Source: Bradyrhizobium diazoefficiens (GTDB taxonomy: Bacteria > Pseudomonadota > Alphaproteobacteria > Rhizobiales > Xanthobacteraceae). Taken from it: a stretch of DNA of 64,000 bases. Of this stretch, positions 7,998 through 15,624 are shown in pieces; positions within the stretch are counted from its first letter, which is position 1, and each line of letters starts with the position of its first letter. The notes beneath the pieces are model-generated. The model did not search any database. It had not been told where the DNA came from and worked only from the letters and a program-made list of their open reading frames with translations. A program made the translations under genes and the position numbers. Location of the stretch: assembly GCF_018129965.1 (NCBI RefSeq), contig NZ_JAFCKW010000013.1:91452-155451 (forward strand), read 5' to 3'.

Positions 7998-9194
7998 TTA
8001 CGCCACCAGCCGTGCCGCGCCCGCTTTCGTCAAGATCCCGTCGAGACAATCGATCATCTCGGCGATCTCCGCTCTGGTGACGTTCAGCGCCGGCATGAAG
8101 CGGAGCGCGTCGACCTGGGGTGCGTTGAGGAGCACGCCGGCCTCGAACGCCTGGGCGACGATGGCAGGCGCGATCGGCAGCTTGAGGTCGAGTGCCAGCA
8201 GCAGGCCGCGCCCCCGCACGCCGCCGAGGCCATGCCGTGCCGAGACCTTCTGCAACTCGCTTTCCAGCAGCAGGCCGGTCTCCGTGACCGTCTTCAGGAA
8301 GTCCGGCTTGCCGACTTGCTCCAGCACCGCAAGTCCGGCCGCGCACATCACCGGATTGCCGCAGAACGTGCCGCCCTGGTCGCCGTGCTCGAAGCAGGCG
8401 GCGCGCTCGTTCGCCAGCAAGGCTGCGAGCGGCACGCCGCCGCCGATGCCCTTGCCGAGCGTCATGATGTCGGGCGCAATGCCGGTGTGCTCGTAGTGGA
8501 ACAGCTTTCCCGTCCGGCCCATGCCGGTCTGGATTTCGTCGAAGATCAGCAGAAGGCCATGCGCCTTCGTGAGCGCGCGCAGCTCCTGCAGGAACTGATC
8601 GGTCGCCGGCCACACGCCGGATTCACCCTGGATCGGCTCCAGCATCACAGCGACGGTGTTGTCGTTGATCAGCCGCTCGACCGAGGGGATGTCGTTGAGC
8701 TTGGCCTTCTTGAAGCCGGCGACCTTCGGCTCGAACAGCGGCTCGAACGCCTTCTTGCCCGAGGCCGACATCGTCGCGAGCGTACGGCCGTGGAAGCCGC
8801 CTTCGAAGCTGATGATCTCGAAGGCACCGTTCCTGTGCAGGCCGCCGTATTTGCGAGCCAGCTTGATCGCGCCTTCATTGGCTTCCGCGCCGGAATTGGC
8901 GAAGAACACCTGATCGAAGGCGCTGCTGTCGATGAGCGCCTTGGCGAGCTTGAGGCTCGGCTCGTTGTAGAACGCCGGGCTCGGCGTCAGCAGCCGCCTG
9001 GCCTGCGCGGCCAGCGCATCCGCGACAACGGCCGGGGAGTGGCCGAGGCAGTTGACGGCCCAGCCCTGCACGAAATCGAGATAGCGCTTGCGGCGGTCGT
9101 CCCAGAGGTAGGAGCCGGCGCCGCGCACGAACACGGCCTTGGGCCGTGCGGTGATGTCCATCAGCGCGTCATACGGATGCGTGGCGTCGGTCAT
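7998..9194 (-). CDS. ArgD-like class III aminotransferase (acetylornithine-type)
   Basis: 398 residues, a standard fold-type I PLP enzyme. FANSGAEANEGAIKLARK (about 98-114), the EPIQGESG motif (about 186-193), the PLP-binding DEIQTGMGRTG (D219) and the Schiff-base lysine in TLGKGIGGG (K248) are all present. The closest group is acetylornithine aminotransferase, which converts N-acetylglutamate semialdehyde and glutamate to N-acetylornithine in arginine synthesis. Related succinyl-diaminopimelate or ornithine aminotransferases cannot be excluded. AGAGGA upstream of the ATG gives a good ribosome site. No argF follows it; its downstream neighbour is convergent. Upstream lies an Arg-rich leader ORF and a terminator hairpin (9238-9424), which supports a role in arginine metabolism. 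Confidence 0.85.
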   Translation of the reverse strand: MTDATHPYDALMDITARPKAVFVRGAGSYLWDDRRKRYLDFVQGWAVNCLGHSPAVVADALAAQARRLLTPSPAFYNEPSLKLAKALIDSSAFDQVFFANSGAEANEGAIKLARKYGGLHRNGAFEIISFEGGFHGRTLATMSASGKKAFEPLFEPKVAGFKKAKLNDIPSVERLINDNTVAVMLEPIQGESGVWPATDQFLQELRALTKAHGLLLIFDEIQTGMGRTGKLFHYEHTGIAPDIMTLGKGIGGGVPLAALLANERAACFEHGDQGGTFCGNPVMCAAGLAVLEQVGKPDFLKTVTETGLLLESELQKVSARHGLGGVRGRGLLLALDLKLPIAPAIVAQAFEAGVLLNAPQVDALRFMPALNVTRAEIAEMIDCLDGILTKAGAARLVA

Positions 9195-9237
9195 GTCGAA
9201 TTCCTCTGCAGGCGGGTGGAATCAGGGGCGCAAAAGC

Positions 9238-9270
9238 AGAAAGGCCGCACCTTGCGGGTGCGGCCTTTCT
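9238..9270 (-). terminator. Terminator/attenuator hairpin before the ArgD-like gene
   Basis: Read on the minus strand, a perfect 14-bp stem (AGAAAGGCCGCACC with GGTGCGGCCTTTCT, loop CGCAA) is followed at once by GCTTTTG. It sits 27 bases after the stop of the Arg-rich leader ORF and about 44 bases before the aminotransferase start. It therefore lies inside the 5' untranslated region rather than after a gene, which is the attenuator position. Confidence 0.75.
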
Positions 9271-9296
9271 CGAAAACTTCAGCTGAATTCAGCGGT

Positions 9297-9386
9297 TCAG
9301 CGGCGTCGTCGGACATGGCGCACCCTCTCATCGTCGCGGGAGCGACGACGGAGCATTTCGGTGCGCTGGTGGGTCCGGTTGATCAT
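9297..9386 (-). CDS. Putative arginine leader peptide (attenuator), 29 codons
   Basis: A short minus-strand ORF starts at the ATG at 9386. Twelve of its 29 codons are Arg, including RRR at codons 13-15 and RRRR at codons 26-29 immediately before the stop. Rare Arg codons (AGG, CGA twice) are used. An internal ATG at 9356 would give a 19-codon version with 10 Arg. No Shine-Dalgarno is visible for either ATG, but a promoter-like pair (TTGACA and TACGCA) places the likely transcript start within a few bases of ATG 9386, so translation may be leaderless. This would resemble the leaderless trpL of Sinorhizobium. The gene is too short and skewed to call with certainty; its value is its place in the attenuator arrangement. 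Confidence 0.6.
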   Translation of the reverse strand: MINRTHQRTEMLRRRSRDDERVRHVRRRR

Positions 9387-9394
9387 GGGGCGCG

Positions 9395-9424
9395 TGCGTA
9401 CAGCCGATTGGCGGGGCTTGTCAA
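9395..9424 (-). promoter_or_regulatory. Sigma-70-type promoter for the leader and ArgD-like gene
   Basis: On the minus strand, TTGACA (9424-9419) is followed after 18 bases by TACGCA (9400-9395). The -35 box is perfect; the -10 box is weaker. The start of transcription would fall at about 9386-9388, on or next to the leader ATG. Confidence 0.5.
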
Positions 9425-9462
9425 GCGGGCGATTTGCGAAACACCCGCCCGGCGTGCATTGG

Positions 9463-10104
9463 TCAGGTCGGATGCGCGGCTTCTTCGGCGTCTTCGTCGC
9501 CCCAGTCTGCATCCGCGATGTCGCTGTCGATCAGCTCGCCGCGGATCAGCTTGAGCGGCGATGTCCAGTACAGCGCGATGTTGTGAAAGGGATCGGTCAG
9601 CACCTTGAAGGCCCACACCAGCCCGATGGTGACGTCGCGCGTGGCGAACAGCTGGAGCATGCGGGCAAGGCCACCGCCGATGCCGATCGCAAGCCAGAGC
9701 GCGCCGACATGGCGGACGAAGTCGAGACGGCCGGCCGGCGGATCGAACAGCCCGAACAAAGTAGGGAACGCGTAGAGCGCAACCGGCGCGCTGCCCCACA
9801 CTATCAGCAGGATGATCTTGCGGGTCTGGTTGTAGCCGACCTTCACCGCTTCCTTGTACTCGTTGCTGACATCGTTGACCGCGTCATAGCCGTTCGGCTC
9901 GAAGAAGAAATGCCCGGTCTGCCGCGTCAGCATCGCGAGCCAGCCGACGATGCCGGCGAGCGCCGGATCCCTGAACAGGAGCGCATAGCAGGCGAGGAAG
10001 ATGACGGCGCTGACCAGATGCAGCGCCTGGTTGACGGTGCTCTGGTGGTAGAAGCGGTAATCGTCGAAGCGCTGCATGCGCAGCATGTCCGGGAGGCGGC
10101 TCAT
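9463..10104 (-). CDS. Mpo1-like (DUF962-type) membrane protein
   Basis: About 213 residues with four or more hydrophobic segments. The N-terminal pattern FYHQSTVNQALHLVSAV and the later TGHFFFEPN place a His-x(n)-Asn-x3-His and a Gly-His...Phe-Glu motif in order, as in the DUF962/Mpo1 family. In yeast, Mpo1 is an Fe(II)-dependent dioxygenase acting on 2-hydroxy fatty acids, so an oxidative lipid role is possible but only inferred. GAGGA precedes two adjacent ATGs (10107 and 10104); the second has better spacing. The C-terminus is acidic. It is transcribed toward the Arg leader promoter but ends before it. Confidence 0.6.
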   Translation of the reverse strand: MSRLPDMLRMQRFDDYRFYHQSTVNQALHLVSAVIFLACYALLFRDPALAGIVGWLAMLTRQTGHFFFEPNGYDAVNDVSNEYKEAVKVGYNQTRKIILLIVWGSAPVALYAFPTLFGLFDPPAGRLDFVRHVGALWLAIGIGGGLARMLQLFATRDVTIGLVWAFKVLTDPFHNIALYWTSPLKLIRGELIDSDIADADWGDEDAEEAAHPT

Positions 10105-10237
10105 CATCAATCCTCGCTCGCGTTGAAAGCAAGCGACGGTTAGGACGAGTCCGTGACCTCTGCGTGAATGCATTATAGTGTCACATTGCAACGCAGGCGT
10201 CCCCGCGCGAAGGCAGCGATGATCTCGCAGCAGGCAA

Positions 10238-10910
10238 TTACGGTACGCCGTATTGTACGAACGCGTCGGCAACGCCCGCATTTATCGCCTTCGCGGCCGC
10301 GATGTCGCGCTCGGCTCCATCGACGTCAACCTGCTTCCGCTTCGCAAGTCTACGGCCGAAGAGTGCGCTGTCGAGCGCGGGCTTGGCGTTGAGCGCGGCG
10401 TCGTAATCGGCGATCGCAGCATCGGCATCGCCGAGTTTGAGATAGGTGAGGGCGCGGCTGTCCAGCGTGTAGGGATCGTGAGGGCGCATCCGCAGCGACT
10501 GTTCGCGATCGGTCAGCGCCTCCTGCAACTGGCGCAGAATCGCATGCGTCATGCAGCGGGCGTTGAACACGCCAGCATAGCTCGCATTGGTCTTGATCGC
10601 GCGGTCGTAATCTGCCAGCGCCAGAGCGTAATCGTGCGCGTCGAAATACATGTTGGCGCGCGCGTCGAAATCGCGGTCGTTGTCCGGGACGAGTTCGAGC
10701 GATTTGGCGAAATCGGCGAGCGCGCGCTCGGCGTCACCCTTGCGCCGAAACGCCTCGCCGCGGTTGGCAAACGGATTGGCCTGCAGCACCGCCGAGCAGC
10801 CGGCGAGGCGCTGGTCCTTATCCACCTTGACGCCGAAGCAGCATCGCCTGCGCCGCGGCGGGAAGGGACAGCGCCAGCAGGGCCAGGACGGTGGTGGTCG
10901 CATGCACCAT
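10238..10910 (-). pseudogene. Frameshifted secreted TPR-repeat protein
   Basis: A signal peptide (MVHATTTVLALLALSLPAAA) begins at 10910 in one frame and stops after 30 codons at 10818. A long TPR-type region follows in another frame down to 10238, with repeated units such as NRGEAFRRKGDAERALADF, DYALALADYDRAIKTN and LKLGDADAAIADYDAALNAKP. Before the TPRs a CSAVLQ segment keeps one Cys, where related secreted TPR proteins usually have a Cys pair. The two halves join naturally if one base is gained or lost near 10830-10850. This is either a recent pseudogene or a sequencing error. TPR proteins of this type are periplasmic with unknown partners. Confidence 0.7.
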
Positions 10911-10976
10911 GCAGCGGATGTCAATCTTTTGATGGAATATCATGAATTGCGACACTGAAACCATTGAGCCTCTGGC

Positions 10977-12008
10977 GTGTTTGTGATCGAACGGCGCCAA
11001 TTGGTTCGAACCCGACGCTGGACGGTGAAGACCAAGATTGCGGGACCAACCGGATCGTTTCAAACCTTGTCCGACACGCCTTACCCGATCGACCTCGACA
11101 GCATTCGCGGGGCGTTTCCGCCCGGCATCGAGGTGCCGCCCTTGTTGCTGGAGTTTGCAGGTTGGCTGAAGGGGCGACCCTGGGGCAGCGTCGGCTGCTT
11201 CTCCCTGCAAGGCCAGTTTTCCGATCACGCACCGATCTTCGACGGCAGCCCGTTACGCGACAGGTTTTCGCTATTCATGCGGCTGCCGGACGGCTCGGCC
11301 GTCGGCGGCTGGTATGGTGCGGGCCTCGATCGCGACGATCCGCCCATCGTCGGGCTGGGGTCGGAAGGCGATTATCAGCTGCTCGCACCGTCGCTCGACG
11401 CTCTGCTGGCGAAACTGACGTCGCAGCAATTCGACAAGGCTTGGCACGATCTGCTGCCGCACGAGGACGTCGAGCCTCAGACCGCTGAGCTTGCGCAATG
11501 GCTCGCCCGGCAGGCGGCAGGCGACAAGGCGGCGTGCGAGGACGGTGCAGCGGAGTTGCCTGACTTCCGCGGCTTCGTGGAAAGATGGAGCCGGGATCGC
11601 GAAGACTATTGGGCCAATCACCGCCTGATGGCCGAGCTCGGCTGGCGACTGGCCGCGCATCTGCCCAAGGGCAAGAACGCCTGGGATAAAACCAATTTCG
11701 AGGCCGCCATCGTCGGCAAGCAGTACGAGGCACGCGTGCTGACGCGCGGACCGCAACCGTTCGAGGAAGCCGCCTCGATCGAATCCCTGCTGCGCGATCT
11801 GCGCGAGGAGATGCGCAAAGCGCAGCCCGAACTCGGGCTGTGGTATGCGATGAATTTCGGGCTCTATGCCGACGGCCGCGTGATGCCGCGCTTCGACTAT
11901 GATGCGCGTCCGATTATCGACGGCGAGCCGGCGCTGCAGTCGGAAGCGAAGGCCGATCTCGCCCGCGCGCCAAGGCCGGAGCGCTGGGTGCCGAAATGGC
12001 TGGCGTGA
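10977..12008 (+). CDS. Hypothetical protein with an immunity-protein-like C-terminus
   Basis: About 343 residues, cytosolic, without signal peptide. I do not recognise it as a known enzyme. The N-terminal half (about 30-150) has a GWLKGRPWGSVGCFSLQG segment and a gate-like acidic/aromatic pattern reminiscent of SMI1/KNR4-type proteins. The C-terminal stretch (about 275-325: LRDLREEMRKAQPELGLWYAMNFGLYADGRVMPRFDYDARP) resembles the YezG/DUF600 immunity-protein pattern, with a basic helix, then LYADG and FDYD. No toxin partner is adjacent. The start is uncertain: GTG at 10977 or GTG at 11025, neither with a strong ribosome site. Single-gene orphan immunity proteins are common, so a protective role is a weak inference. 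Confidence 0.55.
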   Translation: MFVIERRQLVRTRRWTVKTKIAGPTGSFQTLSDTPYPIDLDSIRGAFPPGIEVPPLLLEFAGWLKGRPWGSVGCFSLQGQFSDHAPIFDGSPLRDRFSLFMRLPDGSAVGGWYGAGLDRDDPPIVGLGSEGDYQLLAPSLDALLAKLTSQQFDKAWHDLLPHEDVEPQTAELAQWLARQAAGDKAACEDGAAELPDFRGFVERWSRDREDYWANHRLMAELGWRLAAHLPKGKNAWDKTNFEAAIVGKQYEARVLTRGPQPFEEAASIESLLRDLREEMRKAQPELGLWYAMNFGLYADGRVMPRFDYDARPIIDGEPALQSEAKADLARAPRPERWVPKWLA

Positions 12009-12020
12009 TCGTCTCCACTA

Positions 12021-12099
12021 CGTCATTGCGAGCGTAGCGAAGCAATCCAGTCTGTCCGCGCGGAGGGATCTGGATTGCTTCGCTGCGCTCGCAATGACG
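12021..12099. repeat. Inverted intergenic repeat, family B
   Basis: The arms CGTCATTGCGAGCGTAGCGA and a near-perfect reverse complement ending GCTCGCAATGACG enclose a short centre containing CCAG/CTGG. The arms are about 30 bases. This is the widespread palindromic repeat found between convergent genes in many rhizobial genomes. It may terminate both flanking genes. Confidence 0.75.
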
Positions 12100-12106
12100 G
12101 ATTAGC

Positions 12107-13432
12107 TCAGAACCCCGCGACGCTGCCGTGCAGGTCGTATTGATCCGCGCGCTCGATCTTCGCGGTGACGATCTCGCCGACGCGCAAGGGACGGCGGCTG
12201 GAGAGGTACACTGCGCCGTCGATCTCCGGCGCATCGGCCTTGGAACGGCCCTTGGCAACGGTCGGGCCGACCTCGTCGATAATGATCTGCTGGCGCGTGC
12301 CGACCTTGCGCTTCAGACGTCGGGCCGAGATCTTCTGCTGGCGCGCCATCAGCGCGTCGTAGCGCGCCTGCTTGATCTCTTCCGGCACGGGACTCTCGAA
12401 CGCGTTCGCCGTGGCGCCGGCGACCGGCTCGTATTTGAAGCAGCCGAGACGATCGATCTCGGCCTCATCCAGCCAGTTGAGCAGATATTCGAAATCGGCG
12501 TCCGTCTCGCCGGGGAAGCCGACGATGAAGGTCGAGCGCAAGGCGAGATCTGGACACTCCTCGCGCCAGCGCTTGATGCGGGCCAGCGTCTTGTCCTGCG
12601 CGGCCGGGCGCTTCATCGCTTTCAGCACCTCAGGGCTTGCATGCTGGAACGGGATGTCGAGATAGGGCAGCACCTTGCCTTGGTTCATCAGTGCGATGAC
12701 CTCGTCGACATGCGGGTAGGGATAGACATATTGCAGCCGGACCCAGGCGCCGAGTTCGCCGAGCTCGCGCGCGAGGTCGAGGAATCTGGCGCGAACCTCG
12801 CGGTCCTTCCACGGGCTCTCGGCGTATTTGAGATCGACGCCATAGGCCGAGGTGTCCTGCGAGATCACCAGCAATTCCTTGACGCCCGCGCCGACCAGCT
12901 TCTCGGCCTCGCGCAACACGTCGTTGGCCGGACGCGAGACCAGGTCGCCGCGCAGCTTCGGGATGATGCAGAAGCTGCAGCGGTTGTTGCAGCCTTCCGA
13001 AATCTTCAGATACGCGTAATGGCGCGGCGTCAGCTTGATGCCCTGCGGCGGCACCAGGTCGAGATGCGGATTGTGCGCCGGCGGCAGCGCACGATGCACG
13101 GCGTCGAGCACGCTCTCATATTGCTGTGGGCCGGTGATGGAGAGCACGCCGGGATAGGCCTGTTCGATCGCTTCCGGTTCGGCGCCCATGCAGCCGGTGA
13201 CGATCACCTTGCCGTTCTCGGCCATGGCCTCGCCGATCGCCGAGAGCGATTCCTGCTTGGCGCTGTCGAGGAAGCCGCAGGTGTTGACGATGACGATGTC
13301 GGCTCCATCATGCTTGCGGGCGAGCTCATAGCCCTCGGCGCGCAGGCGCGTGATGATGCGCTCGGAATCCACCAATGCCTTGGGGCAACCGAGTGACACG
13401 AAGCTGACCTTGGGCGCAGCCGTCTGATCCAT
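12107..13432 (-). CDS. rimO: Ribosomal protein S12 methylthiotransferase RimO
   Basis: 441 residues. The N-terminal UPF0004 domain has its three cluster cysteines (about C16, C52, C81). The radical-SAM domain has the CxxxCxxC motif in EGCNNRCSFCIIP (about C148, C152, C155). A C-terminal TRAM domain follows (about 375-440). RimO adds a methylthio group to the conserved aspartate of ribosomal protein S12. The motif SLGCPKALVDSE distinguishes RimO from the tRNA enzyme MiaB. A TTG at 13438 would add two residues; the ATG at 13432 is simpler. It is divergent from nasT, about 110 bases apart. Confidence 0.95.
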   Translation of the reverse strand: MDQTAAPKVSFVSLGCPKALVDSERIITRLRAEGYELARKHDGADIVIVNTCGFLDSAKQESLSAIGEAMAENGKVIVTGCMGAEPEAIEQAYPGVLSITGPQQYESVLDAVHRALPPAHNPHLDLVPPQGIKLTPRHYAYLKISEGCNNRCSFCIIPKLRGDLVSRPANDVLREAEKLVGAGVKELLVISQDTSAYGVDLKYAESPWKDREVRARFLDLARELGELGAWVRLQYVYPYPHVDEVIALMNQGKVLPYLDIPFQHASPEVLKAMKRPAAQDKTLARIKRWREECPDLALRSTFIVGFPGETDADFEYLLNWLDEAEIDRLGCFKYEPVAGATANAFESPVPEEIKQARYDALMARQQKISARRLKRKVGTRQQIIIDEVGPTVAKGRSKADAPEIDGAVYLSSRRPLRVGEIVTAKIERADQYDLHGSVAGF

Positions 13433-13543
13433 ATCCAAATCTGCCTGATTGACGGGCTTGAGCTAGTCCCAATTGCTCATAATTACAACCCTTTGCAGGG
13501 CCTTCCGGCATGCTAAGGATGAACCGCCGGACGTGAGTGAGCA

Positions 13544-14134
13544 ATGAGCGCCGAACAGTCGCCGAAAATCGTGATTGTCGACGAGAGCCCGATCCGGGCC
13601 GCGATCCTTCAGGAAGGGTTGCGGGAGGCCGGGTTCACCCAGGTCGTCCATATCAGCGAAATGCAGAGCCTGCTCGCCCGTATTTATGCGGTCGACCCCG
13701 ACATCATCCTGATCGATCTCGAAAACCCCAGCCGCGACGTGCTGGAGGCGATGTTCCAGGTCAGCCGCGCGGTGCGGCGGCCGATCGCGATGTTCGTCGA
13801 CCAGAGCGATTCTGCCTCGATCCAGGCCTCGGTCGAGGCGGGGGTGTCGGCCTATATCGTCGATGGGCTCAAGAAGGAGCGCATCAAGCCGATCCTCGAC
13901 CTCTGCGTATCCCGCTTCAACGCCTTCTCCAAACTGCAGGAAGAGCTGGAGCGCACCAAGTCGCAGCTCGAGGATCGCAAGATCATCGAGAAGGCCAAGG
14001 GCATCCTGATGAAGGTGAAGAGCCTCAACGAGGACGAGGCCTACGTGCTGATGCGCTCGACCGCGATGCGCGAGAAGAAGAAAATCGGCGAGATCGCCCA
14101 GTCGATCATCACCGCGTCGGAGATGCTGAAATGA
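13544..14134 (+). CDS. nasT: ANTAR-domain response regulator NasT
   Basis: 196 residues. It has an N-terminal receiver-like domain (VIVDESPIR at the start, IDLENPSR carrying the central acidic residue, then AYIVDGLKKERIKP) and a C-terminal ANTAR RNA-binding domain (about 130-190: LEDRKIIEKAKGILMKVKSLNEDEAYVLMRSTAMREKKKIGEIAQSII). NasT binds hexaloop hairpins in the leader of nitrate-assimilation mRNAs and prevents termination. NasS holds it inactive until nitrate or nitrite is present. The gene overlaps nasS by four bases (ATGA), and the gene order, with a leader and nirA just downstream, strongly supports this role. Confidence 0.93.
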   Translation: MSAEQSPKIVIVDESPIRAAILQEGLREAGFTQVVHISEMQSLLARIYAVDPDIILIDLENPSRDVLEAMFQVSRAVRRPIAMFVDQSDSASIQASVEAGVSAYIVDGLKKERIKPILDLCVSRFNAFSKLQEELERTKSQLEDRKIIEKAKGILMKVKSLNEDEAYVLMRSTAMREKKKIGEIAQSIITASEMLK

Positions 14135-15294
14135 CCGTTCCCCTCCGCATCGGGTTCATTCCGCTGGTCGACGCCGCCGCGCTCATCGTCGCCGTCGACA
14201 AGGGCTTTGCTGCCGCCGAAGGCCTCGACGTCACGCTGGTGCGCGAGGTCTCCTGGTCCAACGTCCGCGACAAGCTCAATATCGGCCTGTTCGACGCCGC
14301 GCATCTGCTGGCGCCCGTGGCGATCGCGTCCTCGCTCGGGCTCGGCCACGTCAAGGTGCCGATCGCGGCGCCTTTCAATCTCGGCATCAACGGCAACGCG
14401 ATCACGGTCTCGCCGGCGCTCCATGCGGCGCTGATGGAGGAGATCGACGGCGACCGGTTTGATCCGCTGGTCACGGCCAAGGCGCTGGCGAAGGTGGTGG
14501 CGAACCGCCGCAAGGCCGGTGCGGAGTCGCTGACCTTCGGCATGACCTTCCCGTTCTCGACCCACAATTATCAATTGCGATTCTGGATGGCGGCGGCCGG
14601 CGTCGATCCCGATGAGGACGTGCGCCTCGTGGTGCTGCCGCCGCCCTACATGGTGGACAGCCTCAGGAGCGGCCATGTCGACGCCTTCTGCGTCGGCGCC
14701 CCCTGGAATTCGCTCGCGGTCGATCTCGGCATCGGCCACATCCTGCATTTCGTTTCCGACATCCTCGTGCGCGCGGCGGAGAAGGTGCTGGCGGTTCGCC
14801 AGGTCTGGGCCGACAAGAATCCGGACGTGGTCGCAGCTCTCGTCCGCGCGGCGGTGAAGGCCGCCGAATTCATCGAGGAGCCGGCGAACCGCGTCGAGGC
14901 GGCCCATATCCTGGCGCAGCCGGAACGGATCGGCGTCGATGCCGAGGTTATCCAGCGGACGCTCACCGGTCGCCTCAAAATCTCGCCCGACGGCACCTTC
15001 CGCGAAAGCGCGCGCTATTTGCTGGTCGGGCGTGAAGGGGCAGGGCGCCCCGATCCGGTTCAGGCCGCCTGGCTCTATGCCCAGATGGTGCGCTGGGGAC
15101 AGGCCCGGCTGACACCGGATGGCGTCAAGACAGCCATGGCCGTGTTCAGGCCGGATCTCTATGACGCAGCGCTCGGCCAGCAGCCGCCTGCCGAAGCCAC
15201 GGCTGCGTTCGGCGCCTTTGCGGGGCCAACCTTTGATCCCGACAACATTCGGGGGCATCTTGAGGCTTTCAAGGTCGGGCGCTGGCGGCCCTGA
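14131..15294 (+). CDS. nasS: Nitrate/nitrite sensor NasS
   Basis: 387 residues, similar to the NrtA/CmpA periplasmic nitrate-binding fold but without any signal peptide or lipobox, so it is cytoplasmic as expected for NasS. It starts MTVPLRIGFIPLVDAAALIVA and retains segments such as WSNVRDKLNIGLFDAAHLLAP and FGMTFPFSTHNYQLRFWM that line the anion site in this family. NasS binds nitrate or nitrite and releases NasT. The start overlaps the nasT stop, which indicates coupled translation and a fixed NasT/NasS ratio. A CmpA-type bicarbonate binder is the alternative; the context rules against it. Confidence 0.92.
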   Translation: MTVPLRIGFIPLVDAAALIVAVDKGFAAAEGLDVTLVREVSWSNVRDKLNIGLFDAAHLLAPVAIASSLGLGHVKVPIAAPFNLGINGNAITVSPALHAALMEEIDGDRFDPLVTAKALAKVVANRRKAGAESLTFGMTFPFSTHNYQLRFWMAAAGVDPDEDVRLVVLPPPYMVDSLRSGHVDAFCVGAPWNSLAVDLGIGHILHFVSDILVRAAEKVLAVRQVWADKNPDVVAALVRAAVKAAEFIEEPANRVEAAHILAQPERIGVDAEVIQRTLTGRLKISPDGTFRESARYLLVGREGAGRPDPVQAAWLYAQMVRWGQARLTPDGVKTAMAVFRPDLYDAALGQQPPAEATAAFGAFAGPTFDPDNIRGHLEAFKVGRWRP

Positions 15295-15371
15295 TTCACC
15301 CTGCACCGATTATGGGCGCCCCGGTTGATCGGCTAAATTTTAAGCTGGATGCACGTATTTCGTGAAAGTTC

Positions 15372-15390
15372 CCGCGCGCATTAAGCGCGG
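15372..15390 (+). terminator. GC hairpin after nasS, probable terminator
   Basis: A 6-bp stem CCGCGC/GCGCGG with loop GCATTAA lies 78 bases after nasS and is followed by CAGTCTTTAAT. The T run is short, so termination may be weak. Confidence 0.4.
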
Positions 15391-15436
15391 CAGTCTTTAA
15401 TCATCTGAAATGACGTGGTTTTTCATTCCTCGACAC

Positions 15437-15452
15437 TGGCACGCAACTTGTA
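15437..15452 (+). promoter_or_regulatory. Candidate sigma-54 promoter for nirA
   Basis: TGGCACGCAACTTGTA matches the sigma-54 consensus TGGCACG-N4-TTGC at every fixed position except the final C of the -12 element (T here). An NtrC-type activator and RpoN are known to drive nas operons in rhizobia. No upstream NtrC site was identified. Confidence 0.5.
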
Positions 15453-15624
15453 TGTTGCAGCGCGGCCAGCCTGTCGCAGATGCCTGCTGAGCCAAGTCCC
15501 GCAGCAACGAAGCTGACCGGACCGTTGGGTGCAAAGCCGGCTCTCGAGCCAGCCGAACTCCTCGCGGGTCGTTCAATTGTCCGCCGATGCCACTGAGTTG
15601 GCCGCAGGAGCTTCGTTACCGTCC
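15453..15624 (+). promoter_or_regulatory. nirA leader RNA with ANTAR-type hexaloop hairpin
   Basis: About 170 non-coding bases separate the putative promoter from nirA. A hairpin CAGC-AACGAA-GCTG (15502-15515) has a six-base loop with A at position 1 and G at position 4, the signature recognised by ANTAR proteins such as NasT. Outer CCG and CGG bases can extend the stem. The usual partner hairpin and a T-rich terminator were not clearly found by eye. Another palindrome, GGCTCTCGAGCC, lies at about 15539-15550. Confidence 0.5.

Noticed and set aside
9192..9316. 41-codon minus-strand ORF that ends on the ArgD-like start codon
   Set aside because: It runs through the terminator hairpin and has no Arg run or ribosome site; the overlap with ATG is probably chance. 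It could still affect coupling, so it is noted here.
15445..15460. GCAAC-TTGTAT-GTTGC hairpin as an ANTAR site
   Set aside because: Its six-base loop lacks A at position 1 and G at position 4, and it overlaps the -12 promoter element.
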